Source: Pagrus major
Taxonomy: Eukaryota > Chordata > Actinopteri > Spariformes > Sparidae
Assembly (NCBI RefSeq): GCF_040436345.1
Contig: NC_133221.1
Span: 21,772,665 to 21,836,664 of the forward strand
Direction of reading: 5' to 3'
Length of the DNA: 64,000 nucleotides
Both the position numbers and the translations under genes were made by a program. The number at the start of each line of letters is the position of its first letter. Positions within the stretch are counted from its first letter, which is position 1. The notes under the pieces were generated by a model. That model did no database searches and had not been told where the DNA came from. It saw only the letters and a list, made by a program, of their open reading frames with translations. Of this stretch, positions 49,001 to 63,368 are shown in pieces.

Positions 49001-52000
49001 GTCAATATGGCAACACAAAGCTCTCTGAGTTGTAGAACAACAGGCTTAGACTGGCTTCCACCTGACACTTTACAGGAGAGGGGTTCATGTTTCATTTTAC
49101 CAAACAGAAATGCTTTGTTTTAGAGAGGTTTCCCCCGTCATTTAAAAACCACTGAAGTCAAGCTTTTTATATGGCTTTCGTAGAACTAATTATCTGCTAG
49201 GTTTTTGTGTAAATTAGATTTATTTTAAGTGGTTTGAGATTTTAAAGGGGCTCTGTGTAACAATGTGCAGCAATTTACATGTATTAATCACTTCTTTATT
49301 GGCCATATGGGATCGTGACATGACATTAAAAATGAGACACTCCCTATCTCTCTTGGTTGCCTACACAAGCCTGTGGATGATGTTGTTTAAGTTGTTTAAG
49401 GACTGGGGTCGCACTTTCCACGACAATCCAAAGGATGTGACTTTATGCACGTTCTTGAGTGCCTGGTCTCAATGCCTCTCTCCGCTTTGAGAGAGTAACA
49501 GTAGCTAACATTAGTTTAGAAATTGAAAAGTCCCACAGAGCCCCTTTAAGCACAGCAGTCACTTTCACTGCCACTGTCATTTTCTCCATCTTATTCATAT
49601 CTGACCTCTGTCCTCTGTCTCTCTCATGTCACACTGCAGTGCTGTCAGATCCTTGTGGTCAATGGGGTGGACCTTGGCATCAGGGACCAGGACGGCTTCA
49701 CAGCAGCAGACCTGGCTGAATACAACGGCCACTCCCAGTGTGCCAAGTATCTGCGCACTGTGGAGAACATGGTAAGAGACACAGCTGTGCACAACATGTC
49801 TTGTTGTCATGTATCCTGAACTCTGACAGGGCCAAATCTAATATTTCTGTTATTTTTTTATTTTTATTTTTTTACAGTTTTTGGGAAAATTTGGTATCTG
49901 TAAATATCCCTCTTTGGTTGAACTTTTTTTCTAACCTTTGGCTCATTTTAAGTGGTCAGCAGCCAAGGAGGTTGGGAACCACAGCTTTAGAAGCTACAAT
50001 GTTTGTTTGCCTGTTTGTAGATCGATTGACAAAATAATATTTCAGATACTGCTGGTTAGGTTCTCATTAAACTTATGGACATACAGTATGTCTTAATGAT
50101 TTGTTTTTTTGCATTCTTGTACACTAATTGGTCAAATGGGAGCTCTACTCTTACACATTAAAACAAGAAAATATACTGTCACTTATTTGTTCTTGAAAGA
50201 GAACATTTGTGGTGGATGGCATGTGATCTGTTGGCATGTTTTTTCTACCAATAGCACAAATGCCAAACTTCCACTTCATCCCACTCTGCTTGAAATAATG
50301 AGTTATCATGTCTGTTATTGTGACATCATCTTCGAGGAATAAGCTGTAGTCCAAATTCTGGGCAATATTAGTCAAAACTTTAAATATTCTTCCCCCAGAG
50401 TCAAAATACAACCTTTGAAAACACAAAACTGTGATTATTGGATCAAAGGAAAAACAATTGTTGCTGAGCCAACATGTCCCTTGACTGACATCACTTTATC
50501 TCTGTTAATTACCGGAGCTGTGAACACTTAACATACAGTGGCCTCCACAGCGTCAACCCACTGAAAGCCCCAGTTGGCCGGAGGAATAATAAACTCCTCC
50601 ACAATGAATTCTCTTTGGTGTGTGGGAAACATATTTCCCCCCTCTTGCACTCTTCCCATTTGGGACTCTGAGCCAACTGAGTGCAGCGCTGTGGGAAAAG
50701 CAGAGGGCCCCAGAGCCTTTCTGATCAGCTGTGAGATGTTTCATTAGTGTGCACTAATTAAACTCATAATGCTGTTCTCCTCATGTCAGTCATCAGGGAC
50801 TGAGAGGTAGTGATGAATGAACAAGTACATAATTCATTGATTATCTTCTTGTGTAATGACACTGTATCCCTTTACATCTAAATTAAATGAACATGTTTTA
50901 ATAAGAAGTAATTACTTAAGAATTCATTAATAGTGTTTCTCCTACTGTGGAAATCATACCCACATAATGGACAGTTCAACAAGACACATATAATGACACT
51001 TGCATCCTCTGACAGAGTGTGGAGCATCGTGTTTTGTCACGGGACCCCTCAACGGACCTCGAGTACAAGCAGCCAGACTCGGGCCTCTCCTCCCCAAACA
51101 CCACCATGCCCCCCGCCAGCCAGGCGGCACACTTTGAAATCAATTCACCATCCAGCTCCTTGTCCAACTACGACTCAGCCAACTCCAGCCAGTCCAGCAC
51201 TGGGGAGAAGAGGAGCAGCTTAACTACGTCACGAGGCCCGCCCACTCAGCTGAACACTGTCGCACACACAGGTAATGAACTTTTTACACTTAAGACTCGA
51301 ATTTTGTGATCCATCCAGGTGACTAGAAATATATTTTGATATTTTTCATTTGAATTAATTTCAAATGAGTCCCAATTCTGTTTCTAAATTGAAATTTCAA
51401 AGGCTGTCAAAATGTTTTACGGGCTCATAATCAGAGGGATCTTCTACCTTGAGTTATTTAGCCACAAATTCTTGACGGCTGTTTATTTTATATGCCAAAT
51501 CCAGCGTCTCAGCAATTGTGGAACCTCAGCTGTTTCCTGAAGTGAATTGTACTATGTCACAGGTGCATGGTATACTGGTGCTGCACCCTAGTGGTCTGAG
51601 TGTATATGGTTTGCTTTGAATGGAGAATTAGAGTAAGTTGTTTCTCTAATGTTTAAAGGTTAAATTAATGCTTTGTTTTGTTAATTTAAATCATCAGTAC
51701 ACCTGTAAGAAACCAAGTAAGTCTACATTAAACACGCTTACATGGACCGTGTCTTTGTCACAGGTGCATCGGAGTCAGCCATTTCAGACATGCAGGCGTA
51801 TATGGACATGTTAAATCCGGACATTGGGACTGACATGCCCAAGAAGAGTGAGATGCCTGCTGATGCCGCCCCCAAGCCCCCACCCCCGCCTCCACCGACC
51901 TATCCACCCCCGCCTCCCCCACAGACTCCCCCCGCGCCCCCTCCGCCCCCAAGCTACCCGGCACCTCTGCCCCCTAAGGAGCCGTCGTCAGCCGAGTTCC

Positions 52001-55000
52001 TGAAGGTGAAAAGCAACTTGAGGCACGTGGAGCGCAAGAGCAGCAAGAGGGATGTAAGTACAGCGGTGATGAGCTCCAAATATTGAGGGAAATCTCTTAA
52101 GAATTCCTGCAATTACATATTTATTGGAACAGTAGTTTAAAGACAAACAAACAGTGTAGGTTACAATCTTGCTCCCTTTTTTTATTAAAACATTCCATGT
52201 TTTTGTCAAAATAAAATTTCTCAAAGTAGTTTTGTGACTGTGATGTGATAAATGATATGGAAAATTCCTAAAAAAGAAGAAGGATCAGGTGTTTGGGATA
52301 AATTGGCCATTGGCTGCCATTTTTTCTCCTGTGTCTAATCAGTCGGGATGTTACTCTTGTGTAACAATGTGCCTTGTCAGGGTTCCCACAATCGTGCTAT
52401 TGTATTAGCATGGCTAACGAGGCTAACAGAGATGCTCATTACCGTTGCAGGTCCTCTTGGTTGTCACACACAGTGGCTGTTGTGATGGGTTTGATCTTAA
52501 TTCCAGTAATTAATCTGGCTTCAGATCACTCAAAAGAAGTGTGTCAAGAGCAGACAGGAGGAGGAATTAAAACTGGCCTCAACATTAGTTTCAGTGCTGC
52601 TTCTGGTGGTTCAGTGTTGCTTCACAATACATTAAAACTGGTTGTGAAGTAGTTAAGTTGTTACCAAATTGTTTAGAGAACATTGTAATTACGACAAAGA
52701 TGGCCAAGAGAGATGAGAGATCACTTTCACCTCATGAAGAATTTATATCCTGATTGTTACCATATCTCCTCGTATGATGATAGCAAGACACAAGTCTTTC
52801 TCTAGTTGTATGACCAAAGTTGCTTTAGCTTCAACCAAACATCCTAAATGTGTGTTAAATGTATACAAATATAACAAGATTAACAATTGTTTGAAACACA
52901 GCACAGTAATTGTCACATAGTACACCATCCTAGTCAGCCTAGTCAGAGGTTGACAGTGCTGCACTGTTTCATCTAGAGACAGCTGTAGCAGCAGATTTGC
53001 AGGAAAAATCCATCATTCATACAGAAAGACGGAGGGTATTTGTAGAGATCCACTATGCAAAGTAAGTTGTTTTTAGTTGGTGTAAAGTCCACAGGTAGCG
53101 ATAGTGCCCAGTCTCCAGGGTGAGCTGTGTGTTTGTGTGTGTTTGTGCGTGTGTGTGTTTGTTTGTGTATGCACGCATGCGCCATCAGCTATATGAGGGA
53201 GAGTTTTTAATTAGTGCCACCCCCTCTCCTCTCTCCACCCCCGTCACCCCGGGCTAGTACCCAGGTGACCAGCCCGGGGCGCGCCCTCATTAACAATGTA
53301 ACAAAAGCCTGTGCTCTGAACACATGCACACATGCATGCACACACACACACACACACACACAAGCGCACACAATCAAGATCAGCGTGTACCATATACATT
53401 GGGAAAAACAATCTACCTCGGGCGCCATAGTAACAGGGAACAGTAACCTCATCCAGGGACACAGCCGATCAGATGGACCAATCTCACAGCCTGTAGACAT
53501 ATTACAGGTTGGTGTGTAGAAAACAGAGGAGGAAACCTGTTGACTGCAGGTCTACGTGAAGGATGCTTCAAGTTTGTTTATGACTGTATCACCTTTCTCT
53601 GCAGCTGCTGCTGCTGCTGCTGCTCTCACCTCATTTGTCTGTATTTGATTTGACTGAAGTCAAATGTTTCGTGTGGAGCTGCCACACAAAACATTTGCCT
53701 CCCACGTTTTTCTATTGTTTAATCCTACTCCACAAAAGTTGGACTTTTAAATCTCACTCATGATTAGTATATTTTCAGCCTTTTTTGCTGCTAATTCGGG
53801 GCACTGAAGGATCGAATATTCTAATTCTCCTAAAGCCTGAGATTTGAGTGCGGTCGGCCATGCTGAGGGCAGCACCTGGGTCTTTGTGTTTTGCATAAGA
53901 GGCAGTGAACAAGGTTGGGGAGTGGTTGTTTTGCGGGCTGGTGGTGACATCATTGCCACTGCTGTGGCCGGCCTGATAGGTTATTGATGAGGCCTGTGGG
54001 TAAAGTGAGAGGGCAGGTAGAGTGACAGGCGTAGCGCTGAGCGGAGAGGAGGTGACGCTGTGGATTTGGTGACAGCTACTCCCTGAGCTCTGCTGGGTTT
54101 TGTGGATGAGGCTGTGTGGAGACTGGAGGAAAGGATTCTGAACGTAAGGTAAGGTGTTCAGAGGAGTAAGAAAGCCTTTTACCAGAGCAAAAAATAATGT
54201 CATGTATTATTGTTATTGCAGATATAAAGATTTTACAAGTTGCTTTGTGTAATTTGGCCAATCTCCAGGTTCTGGAGCAGTTTGAGCTGCTGTGTGGTTG
54301 GACATTGAATGTGTTGAATCTGTTGCCATGTTTTGATTGTGTATTTTTCTTTGCCTTTCTGTTGTAATAGATTGCAATAACGTACGCATGGACCTCTTTA
54401 TTCTTTTTAAACTGACAAAGCCTACTTGTGTAGCACATTTAATAACCTGAGGCTTTTGCAAAACCACATGCAAATATTCTGACACAATGGCAAACCACAA
54501 CCTTTTAAACAACCCTTTGCTAATGCATACAAAATCATTAGACTGTAAAAACAATGATTTAACAATGACTTTATGCTGACAGACAGATCTGTATATAAAG
54601 GAAAGGAAGGCTGTCTGTCTGTGTGTGCGTGTGTGTGTGTGTTTCTGTTCATGTTTGTGTGTACAAATGCTTTGTACATTTGCTATTGTCGGTCCACCTC
54701 CCTGGAGGATGACAATCAAACCATCTGTAGCACTCCCCCGCTCACATTACCCTCCCACCTGATGAGTGCTCAGGGACCATTTCTTTGACAGCAGACATGA
54801 GTCAACAAAACGAAACAGGCTTATAAGAACTCAGAACATGACACCACAAAGGAGAAGAGGTCAGGGGTCAGCTGTCAATTATTTCCGCTTACGTTAACAA
54901 TGGACATCTGCTTGACGTCTGAGGTCTAGCTTTCGTGAAAAGTCGTAGCGTCTGTAAGCATTAAAATGTAAATGAGTGCAAGTCTGATGCTGATGTCTGT

Positions 55001-58000
55001 ATTTGAAAGGCAAAGTAATGGTACATTTTGCTATGATGGCGAAGGCATGCTTACAGTTGACAGCTTCTGAAGTTCCTTCTCGAAAAGATGAGGATAAATG
55101 GGGCTTCCTTTTTCACATTTGCAATTTTTTGTTTTTTTGTCAGAAAACATTTATTCCTAGGAAAAGATTAAATGCAAAGTTTTTTGAGCCAAGTACTATA
55201 TGCAAATGCAAGGCTTTTTGCATAAGGAAAGTATGTCCACAGATTGACCTGAGACGCATGTTAGCCATCCACCACTAATGTCCGTTCCTCTGAAATGTTC
55301 CTCTGAAATACATACAGTCATCGCAATATGACAATAAGTGCAATATCCAAATTGCTGAAGCTGTAATATGTTGATAAAGGTAACTTGTGTGACTGAAGTA
55401 CTGTCGAGCTGCAGAGATGCAAATCTTGTTCTCTAAATGTAAGAGACTCAGACTCAGAATTTCATATCATCAATAGTTTTTTCAGTTGAAAAATGAAAAT
55501 TGTCACACAAAAATGGTCATTCCTACGAATCATATCGCTATCATTATATCTGCGACATAACCGTGATATGACTTTATTCATGGACCCTCAATTGCAGCAT
55601 ACAGTGAAGACTCTCTGATTGACAGGAGTTCGATATGCTGCCTTTACAGCTCCAGTTGTCAGAGATAGATGTCAGAGCAGAAAGTGAGAGGGCTCAGCTG
55701 AAAGGGCCAAGTTAGTGACCTCTGACCCTGCTCTGTGGACAGGAGGGTGTGAACTCTTATGTTCTTTGGCCCTGATGTCTTCACATGAAACATAAACGCT
55801 AATGTTTTACTGGAACTGAATGAAAGCCTTGTTTGGTTATTCAAATAAGGCCGCTTCAGTCACACATGAGAGCTAATCCGGCAACAAAAGCTTCTAAGTA
55901 TGTCTTACAGAAGTTAATTCCAAAAGCACTGTTTGGCCATATTTAAACCATTTCCTGATTTTCACCACTCAGTAATTCTAAAACATGTTTGTGACATCTG
56001 GTTATAACCTTATGTTTTGTCGCTGTTTGTATTAATGAATGCTTGTTATTTTCCTTTTGAAATTGAGAAAGGGAGGTTAACCTACTGATTTACCACTCAA
56101 ACATCAATGTTTCTGTTATTTTGTCAGCTAAATATCCATGTTTGTAGCTAATGTTTGAGAATAATCATCAGTCTTTAATACTTTTTACTATTTTAACTCC
56201 TTTTTCTTGGTCAGAAATGAATTATATATTACTATTCATAATGTAACTAATTTATGTTTTGACCAGTGAATTCTCCAAAGCTAATTTCACACTGGACAAA
56301 AAAAAATAAAAAAATTCACTAATGACTAATATCCTGAATGTTTTTTTGATTGATTATTTTTTTCTGTACGCCAAAAAAGTGAGAGCCCAGGGTGACGTCT
56401 CCAAACTGCTTGTTTTGTCCGACCAACAGTCCAAAACCCAAATATATTCAGTTTACGATCAGAAAAGACAAGCAATTGCAGCAAATCATCACATTGAAGC
56501 AGTTGGCAACAGGGATTGTTTGGTTATTCAAATATCAAAAGAGTTGACAATTTACAGAAATATGTACCGACACAGAGAGGAACTCAAAGAAAAGAAAGAA
56601 ATTGTTAAAAGTGTATGAAACAAATATTAGGCCTTGGCAATACTGCCGTTAAAATAATATTGCAATATTTTATTGCAATACATGATAGACATACCGGTAT
56701 TTTGAATTCTCATCAAATGTACTTTATAAATACTAGGACTTTTTTGACCAAATACTGCAATATCAAAATTGCAACTGTATTGTAGGGATAACTATTGGTA
56801 CTTTAACAACATATTAACACAATGGGATTCTTGATAAATAATCATCAGTAATGTGGATATAATAAATTAAAAAACTATCTTTTGAAAAAGGGAAGCTAAT
56901 GAGGTGGTTTAATGAAAAGTATTTCACTCTCATCGTTTCATCTCTTCAGCAGCTAACTCCGGGAGAAGGCCACGACAAACTCCGGCGTGTGGATTCAAAC
57001 AGGAAGTCGAGGAGCTTCAGCAAGCAGCCCAGCACTGGGGACTACTACAAGGCCCTGGGCAGCGACACAGCCGAGCCCCGCGGGAGCAAAGGCATGGCGC
57101 CCAACGAGGAGGTAAGCCAGAGCTCTGCTGTTTATGACAGCATCAACATGTTCAGCGTTATTTGCCTTAGGATATTGTAAAAAGCTGTCACACAACAGTG
57201 GGTCTGTATCTCTGTGTACTCACCTTAATTACCATAAATAAACAAGTACATGACTGAGAGGAAGCATTATTTTAAAGCTGTAAATGTTTTTTTATTATAT
57301 TATTCATGGTGTAGCATGGAAACACATATTGAGATATCAAATGGTGTTTGCTACAATGTATTCACGTGTATCATAAAATATAAACACATGTTGGTCATGA
57401 TGTAACACTTGTTTACAGCCAGTCATCTGACATCCACTCATAAAAAGTCTCCTCACAAACTTAACAGTCACGTCCATTTGGTATAATGCAGCTTTGTTCA
57501 TCAGGGCAGCAGCTCATTTTAGACAAGGTGTGATATTATTAAGTTGCTTTTTTACTTACTACATGAAATTACAACATATACAGTATATACAGAATAGTAT
57601 CTGGATTGTAACTCTAATGAATATTGGTGTAGGTAGTGTCAGTTTAATATACTGTGCCCTCGTTGTCTTGTTTAGGGTTGTGTGCCCCTTATAAAAAGCT
57701 CCTACTTAGGGTGAGGTTTAGCTTCTTTACTGATGGTGTGTTGGCATTAGGTTACCACACTGACTGCTGTATTTGCCTGTACATTATGCCACTCAGCATG
57801 TTACATAATCTTGTGTCCTCTTGAGCTTTTGTTTGCCACCTCATGCAAACAGCCACCTCATTTCCATTGCCTCTTAAGTCTCCACCCAGTTGTGTAAACT
57901 GTCCAAGAACCTACAATGGAACAAACGCACGACAATCCCAAGAGAGCACTTAGCAGGAAGTCACCTATGACCAGATGTCCTATAGAAAGAACAATACCAC

Positions 58001-61000
58001 TGAATCGCTTATAATCTTATTAGAATTCAATTTGTGTCTATGGCCAAGGATCTGTTATCTTGTTATATCCTTATGACTTGTTCCTATTTCCTATATTAAT
58101 GAATTCTTGTCTATTTTTAATCGAGAGAAGGAGGTGATTAACCTACAATCAAGTCAATTAAATCAATTTAACCTTGACATTCACAAATGGAAAACATTTA
58201 ATTTTTTGAATTCTCAGAAACGCTGTGAATGGCAACAAAAGCTCAAACATATAAAATGTAATGGACCTTGTTATTTACTTCTTATTTGTCCTGTAGATGA
58301 AAATGATATTTGATTGTAATTTAAACATTTTAATAAGGCTTCTGCTGACTCTGGTGCTACTTTGCTGTGGCTCAAAAAGCTCAAAAAGACAACAAAAAAA
58401 GGCTCTGATGATATGGAAGAATCTTCTTATTCATTTTTGCCCCACATGAAATAAACAATCTCTGTAATGTCTTAAGTTCTCAGTATTTTATTAAGACTTT
58501 AGTATCTAGGTTACTGACTCTGGGTAGATTGTGAGTAAACCTTTGAGATGCTACATTACAAGATAAAATGTTCCTGACATTGTTTGTGCCCTAAAAGTAT
58601 TTACTAAGCAAAATTTATTTCGGCATGTGCTCCGTAAGATTATTGGTTAAACTACCTGTTTGCTGCCACATACCTCCACAGGCAGCTAAATGAATACAGT
58701 CTGTTAGACTCTCATCACTGTCCCTGGGGAGGTGTTCTTTCTAATCTCATGGGTATCAGGACAAGGGGTGTTCTGGGTGATACGGAGTACAATCCGCATT
58801 GATCCAATTAAGGCCTCAGTGGGGCCCCTCCTGGTCTCAGAGGCACCCTAGCAGATGGACCGGCTAATCAACGGGAGCAACGGCACGTGCTGCCAAGACC
58901 CATCTGGACACATCCCCCCCCCAACTCTCTGGGGGGTTTGAAAAGTAAAGGGGGGCAACAATGATGAGCACGCGTCGGAAGAATAAAGGAGGGGTGGGGT
59001 CGAGTTAAATGTCATGGTCCATTAATTTGCCTCCAGCAGAGTTATGGCACGCTTTCAGAGCGTGTCAGACACGTGCGGCTGGGTGAGGGGGGGTTAAATC
59101 ACTATCACTTGCAGTGGCAGATGGTTTCTTCCCACTGTTTTCCCTCAGAGTTCCCCCTAGAGATTAGGTCATATTAGCTCTGTTATTAGCAATGGGGTAT
59201 TATGTCTTTATGAGTTGATTAAATACGGCAGGAAGCAGAGGGAGGACACATCTAATAAGGCTGCGTACATCTGTCACTGTCGACAGTCTCTGTGCAAGAA
59301 TTTACTGCTCACTCAGCCCAGCGGGAGTTCTGACAGGCATGCCAGTGCAAGGAGGGAAACAAATTCACTGTCACTGTTTCATGTTTACTTATTTTCAATA
59401 AATAAATATGTTGTTTTGAGATTGTTTTTTCACGACTCCATAACTGTATTTTGAAGGAATAGAAGTGTAAATTATTTTTTGAGTTTATTTTTTATTTTTG
59501 TTGCCATTATATCTGCATGTTTTTAGGATATCCAGCTGGCAAATGGGAGGCAAAAATCCTCCTGATTAGAAGGAAATCTTTGGCACTTTAATCATGAGCG
59601 TTCAAGTGGACAATTTTATTTCATGGGCCACCTGTCACATCCCCGTTATCAGTGACTAAATATTGGCCCTACAGCAGTGTGGACACTAGGAGAAACCCTG
59701 CCAGGCTGACTAAGACAAGCTAATGGGTATGAAATATGACTGATCAATTCTTCTCTGACCAGGGCTCCGTGTTATTGGAGGAGCCTACCGAAAACCCCGC
59801 CCACAGCTCGGAGAATGGCACCACAGACGAATCGATCCCTCCCCCACCTCCTCCACCTCCGCCCCCTCTTCCGCCAAGCAACCCGACGCCAACACCCCCT
59901 CCGCCTCCTCCACTGCCCCCGGAGACGCCAGCCACCCAGAATCACTCTGCCAGTTGCAGCTCCACCAACCAGCGACGCCCTTCTTCCTCATCCGGAAGTG
60001 AGTGTCACTTAACTTTCTTTTCTTTCTCCATCCTTTCAATTTGTTGTTTCCCTTAATTTCCTTCTTTTTTCTGGCACTCAACTTCTCTTAAAAGTTCCTG
60101 AAAAAGAAAAAGGGAGCACATTTTTTTTGTGGTGAAATCATGTACAGTTACAGCTAGAAGCAGAGCCCCTCGTATTAATGGCCACAGTGTAATCTCACTG
60201 GGTATAGATGAGTTGAGTCTGACCCTTGCATCCTAAATAACAGATTATAAATTAATGATGGAGGGCTACCATTACCCTGAGAACCGGTTTAGTGTTCAGC
60301 CATTTCCTTGAGTGCCCCGTGCTGCCCTGGATGCTCCTGCCTGACAGTGAGCGTGTTCTAGTCACAACAAAATTTTAACTTTCGTGTAATGTTGTGAGTC
60401 TTGAAAATGCAAGAAAATGGTAGGTTTGGGAAAAAAGTCTTCATTGTGGGGTTTGACCAATGTAATGTTTTTATCTAAAATACATGATCTAAGTCCTAGA
60501 ATATCACCCATCAGGCTTTGAAAATGTAAATGTTGTTAAATTTGATTATGCCCAATAAAATGCGTGATCCCCGTTAAAGTTTAAGGACGTTTAAGTTTAA
60601 CTTAGTATTATTGCAATTTCTCACAGCCATGTCTCAAAGGACTTCTAGATAATCATAATGCAACCACAAGACAAAGTTAAGAAATTCATTATAAAACATA
60701 AAGATAAACGTCCCAAAGTTATTATTGTTTATCAAAAATTGGGTAAATGTGAGAAACCTTGGGCCTGTCAGGTCAAATAGGGATCCAAGATGGCTGGGCA
60801 TGCAAAAGGTGTTCAGACATCAAGCAGTAACATAAAGAGCAACCTTTTCCCCTTTAGGTAAAGATTAAAAATATTATTTTGATGCTGTTCTAGTCTTAAT
60901 TCTCAGGATTGTCAAGCCCAAAATGTTCTGTCTGCTAGTATTGCCCGATCTCTCCCCATTAACCCCTTAATGTACATATCTGTTTACATGTTCCTTCTTT

Positions 61001-63279
61001 CACCTGCTCCATCTCCCCCTGTTTCTCTCCCGTTTGGTTTTTTTTGTGGTTTTGTTCCTCTTTCTGCCTGCCATGGTCTGTCCTCACTGCTGCTCTGTCA
61101 AGGTGGGAATTTGTCTGCCACTCAGACAGAGGGAGGGGCGCCGAAACAAATGAAGAGTAAGTACAGACTGTGAAACAGCTGTTACACAAATCTAATTTGG
61201 GATTCGCAGTAGGCCTTAATAATACTATTTTAAACCCATAATGTAGAGTCTGAAGCATAATATATGTTGTGTCTGTCACTCACATCACATCTATTTTAAA
61301 AGAAGTGATGCATTTTATTTCTAACAGGAGAAAAAGCCCTTTGTTCAGATTAAATGGTAGAAATGTGTAGATGGGCTGATATCTACCATGGCTACACAGA
61401 CAAAAGAGCAGCACTTACAGAAAGTAGCTGTAGTCATCAAGTGAACTTGCTAGTGTTCTTGCACAAGCCTTAATGCTCTGTTTATTTTCTTACATTTTAA
61501 TATATATTAAGAATTGATCGTTGCAGTAGAGAGTCTTTCCAGTGCACCACAGACTGAAATACTTTTCACCTGTACTCTGGTTGGAGAATATACTCTAAAC
61601 TCAACAGCATGTTTTAATAAAAGGAAATTATAAAGAAAATTAATTGCACCAAACTATTTTTCTCATGACAGGATTTTATATTTAATAAAACAGACACATA
61701 GTGTACAGACAATAAAAACAAGATTGGCTAGTTTCAAACAGATTTTCTGTTAAGAAGCTGATGAGGAAGCTCATTATCGCAAACAAAGGTTTAAGTGAAG
61801 GATCAATTACAGTATTTGGCTTCAGCTTTGTGTTACTACTGACAAGCAGCTCAGGACAATATACAGTACAGTTTTTTTTGTATAAACCAGCAATAAACAC
61901 CAACTTCAATAAAGCTGTAAACTATTAATTGCTTAATTTAGGCACCTTTTTACAATCTACGTATTTTATCTTTATGCTTTGTTCACCAAATATCCAACTG
62001 TCTCAGCTATTCATGCCCGACCTGCTTCCTAATGGTAGGATAGCAATAGAATACTTAAAGCTAAAGACTAGTGTGTGTTCGCTAATGGCATGATTTGTGC
62101 TTCAGCGTTAATCAGGCAATAAACGGACAGTGAGGTGGTCATAAAATTAAAAGCCATCAACACATCTGAGAGCTCATGATGAGTTTACAGCTCAGATGCT
62201 TGTTGAGATGACGGCCACAAACCAGGTGGCTGATTGAAATGTTGCTGCAACAATGCAGATGGTTTTAAGTTCTCTGTTGTTTTCTATTGATGAACAGGAG
62301 GAAGAAGATAAGACTTTCTTTACTGTACAGGACGTATCTTCAACAGAAGTGCTAAGGAGCAGCGTGTGCTCACTAACGACATGATTCGTTCCAAAGCGTC
62401 AATCAGGTAGTAAACAGGCAGTTTGGTGGCCATAAAATTAAAAGCCACCAACACATCTGAGAGCTAGAGTTGAGTTTACAGCTCAGATGCTCATTGTGAC
62501 GACGGCTACAAACCAGGTGGCTGTAGACAGAAGTTCCTTATTGTTTTCTACTGATTAACAGGATGGAGAGGATCCTACTTTTTATATTACAGCACACAGA
62601 GCAGTTATCAAACAGATGCAGAGGTTCTTGAATATCCAACACGGAGCAGAAAACTATTTGTCAAATGTTCTCTACCTGTCACAGCTCCACCCTCCTTTAC
62701 ACTCACTAGCAGACCTGCTGTCCACACCCATTGCCTAAACAATAACTCACACAAACACACAACCTTTGACTCAAAAACGCATGAATACGAAGGTGTATTG
62801 AAACAGATATGAGTACACTAGCTTTTTAGCCTTTAAACGGATCTCGCTGTGGAGCTCTGCAATGAAAATTTGTCAGGGGATCAATGGGTGAAGGTAGGCT
62901 GTGTATATTGCCAAAGATACAATAGAACTCATATTTTTGTGATTGATCCCCTTTCATTTAAGTAAGAGTATTTTTTATAAGAACTTATTGCACCTGGCAA
63001 TTTAGATTTATTGAATAATGTAATCTGTTGACCGTAAGTTTAAAGACCTGCATGTTGTCGTAAAAGCGTGTCATGGTTCAGTTTCCTTTTTCCTGCTATC
63101 CATAAACTTTTCACAGGCTACAGTTTGAGTGTGTATGATTGCACATTGTATAAAGCTCGGGGGTTGTCAGTCTCTTTAATCTAGTGAATAAAAGGTGAGA
63201 CTGAATGCTTGTCATGAATTCGTGTATGGTCATGTATTGGTCCGGTAGGGCGGACTAACAAGCTGGGGATTGAAGGGTG

Positions 63280-63368
<89 letters not shown>

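Larger units (their letters stand above)
47956..49639 (+). other. espn intron 4 with two repeats
   Basis: It holds dispersed repeat family X copy c (47981-48263) and a TTAA-flanked MITE (49242-49549). The remainder shows nothing recognised. Confidence 0.8.
52054..56949 (+). other. espn intron 7 (4.9 kb)
   Basis: It holds an (AC)n array (53339-53362), a short CTG run (53605-53622) and a possible dispersed fragment at about 56375-56620. No exon is seen; open frames on the minus strand near 53775-54719 match no family. Confidence 0.7.

Noticed and set aside
53605-53622. CTG run as an expandable disease-type repeat
   Set aside because: Only about six units, within an intron; too short to stress.
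59744-59935. Gly-rich minus-strand frame opposite espn exon 9
   Set aside because: Antisense reading of the polyproline segment.
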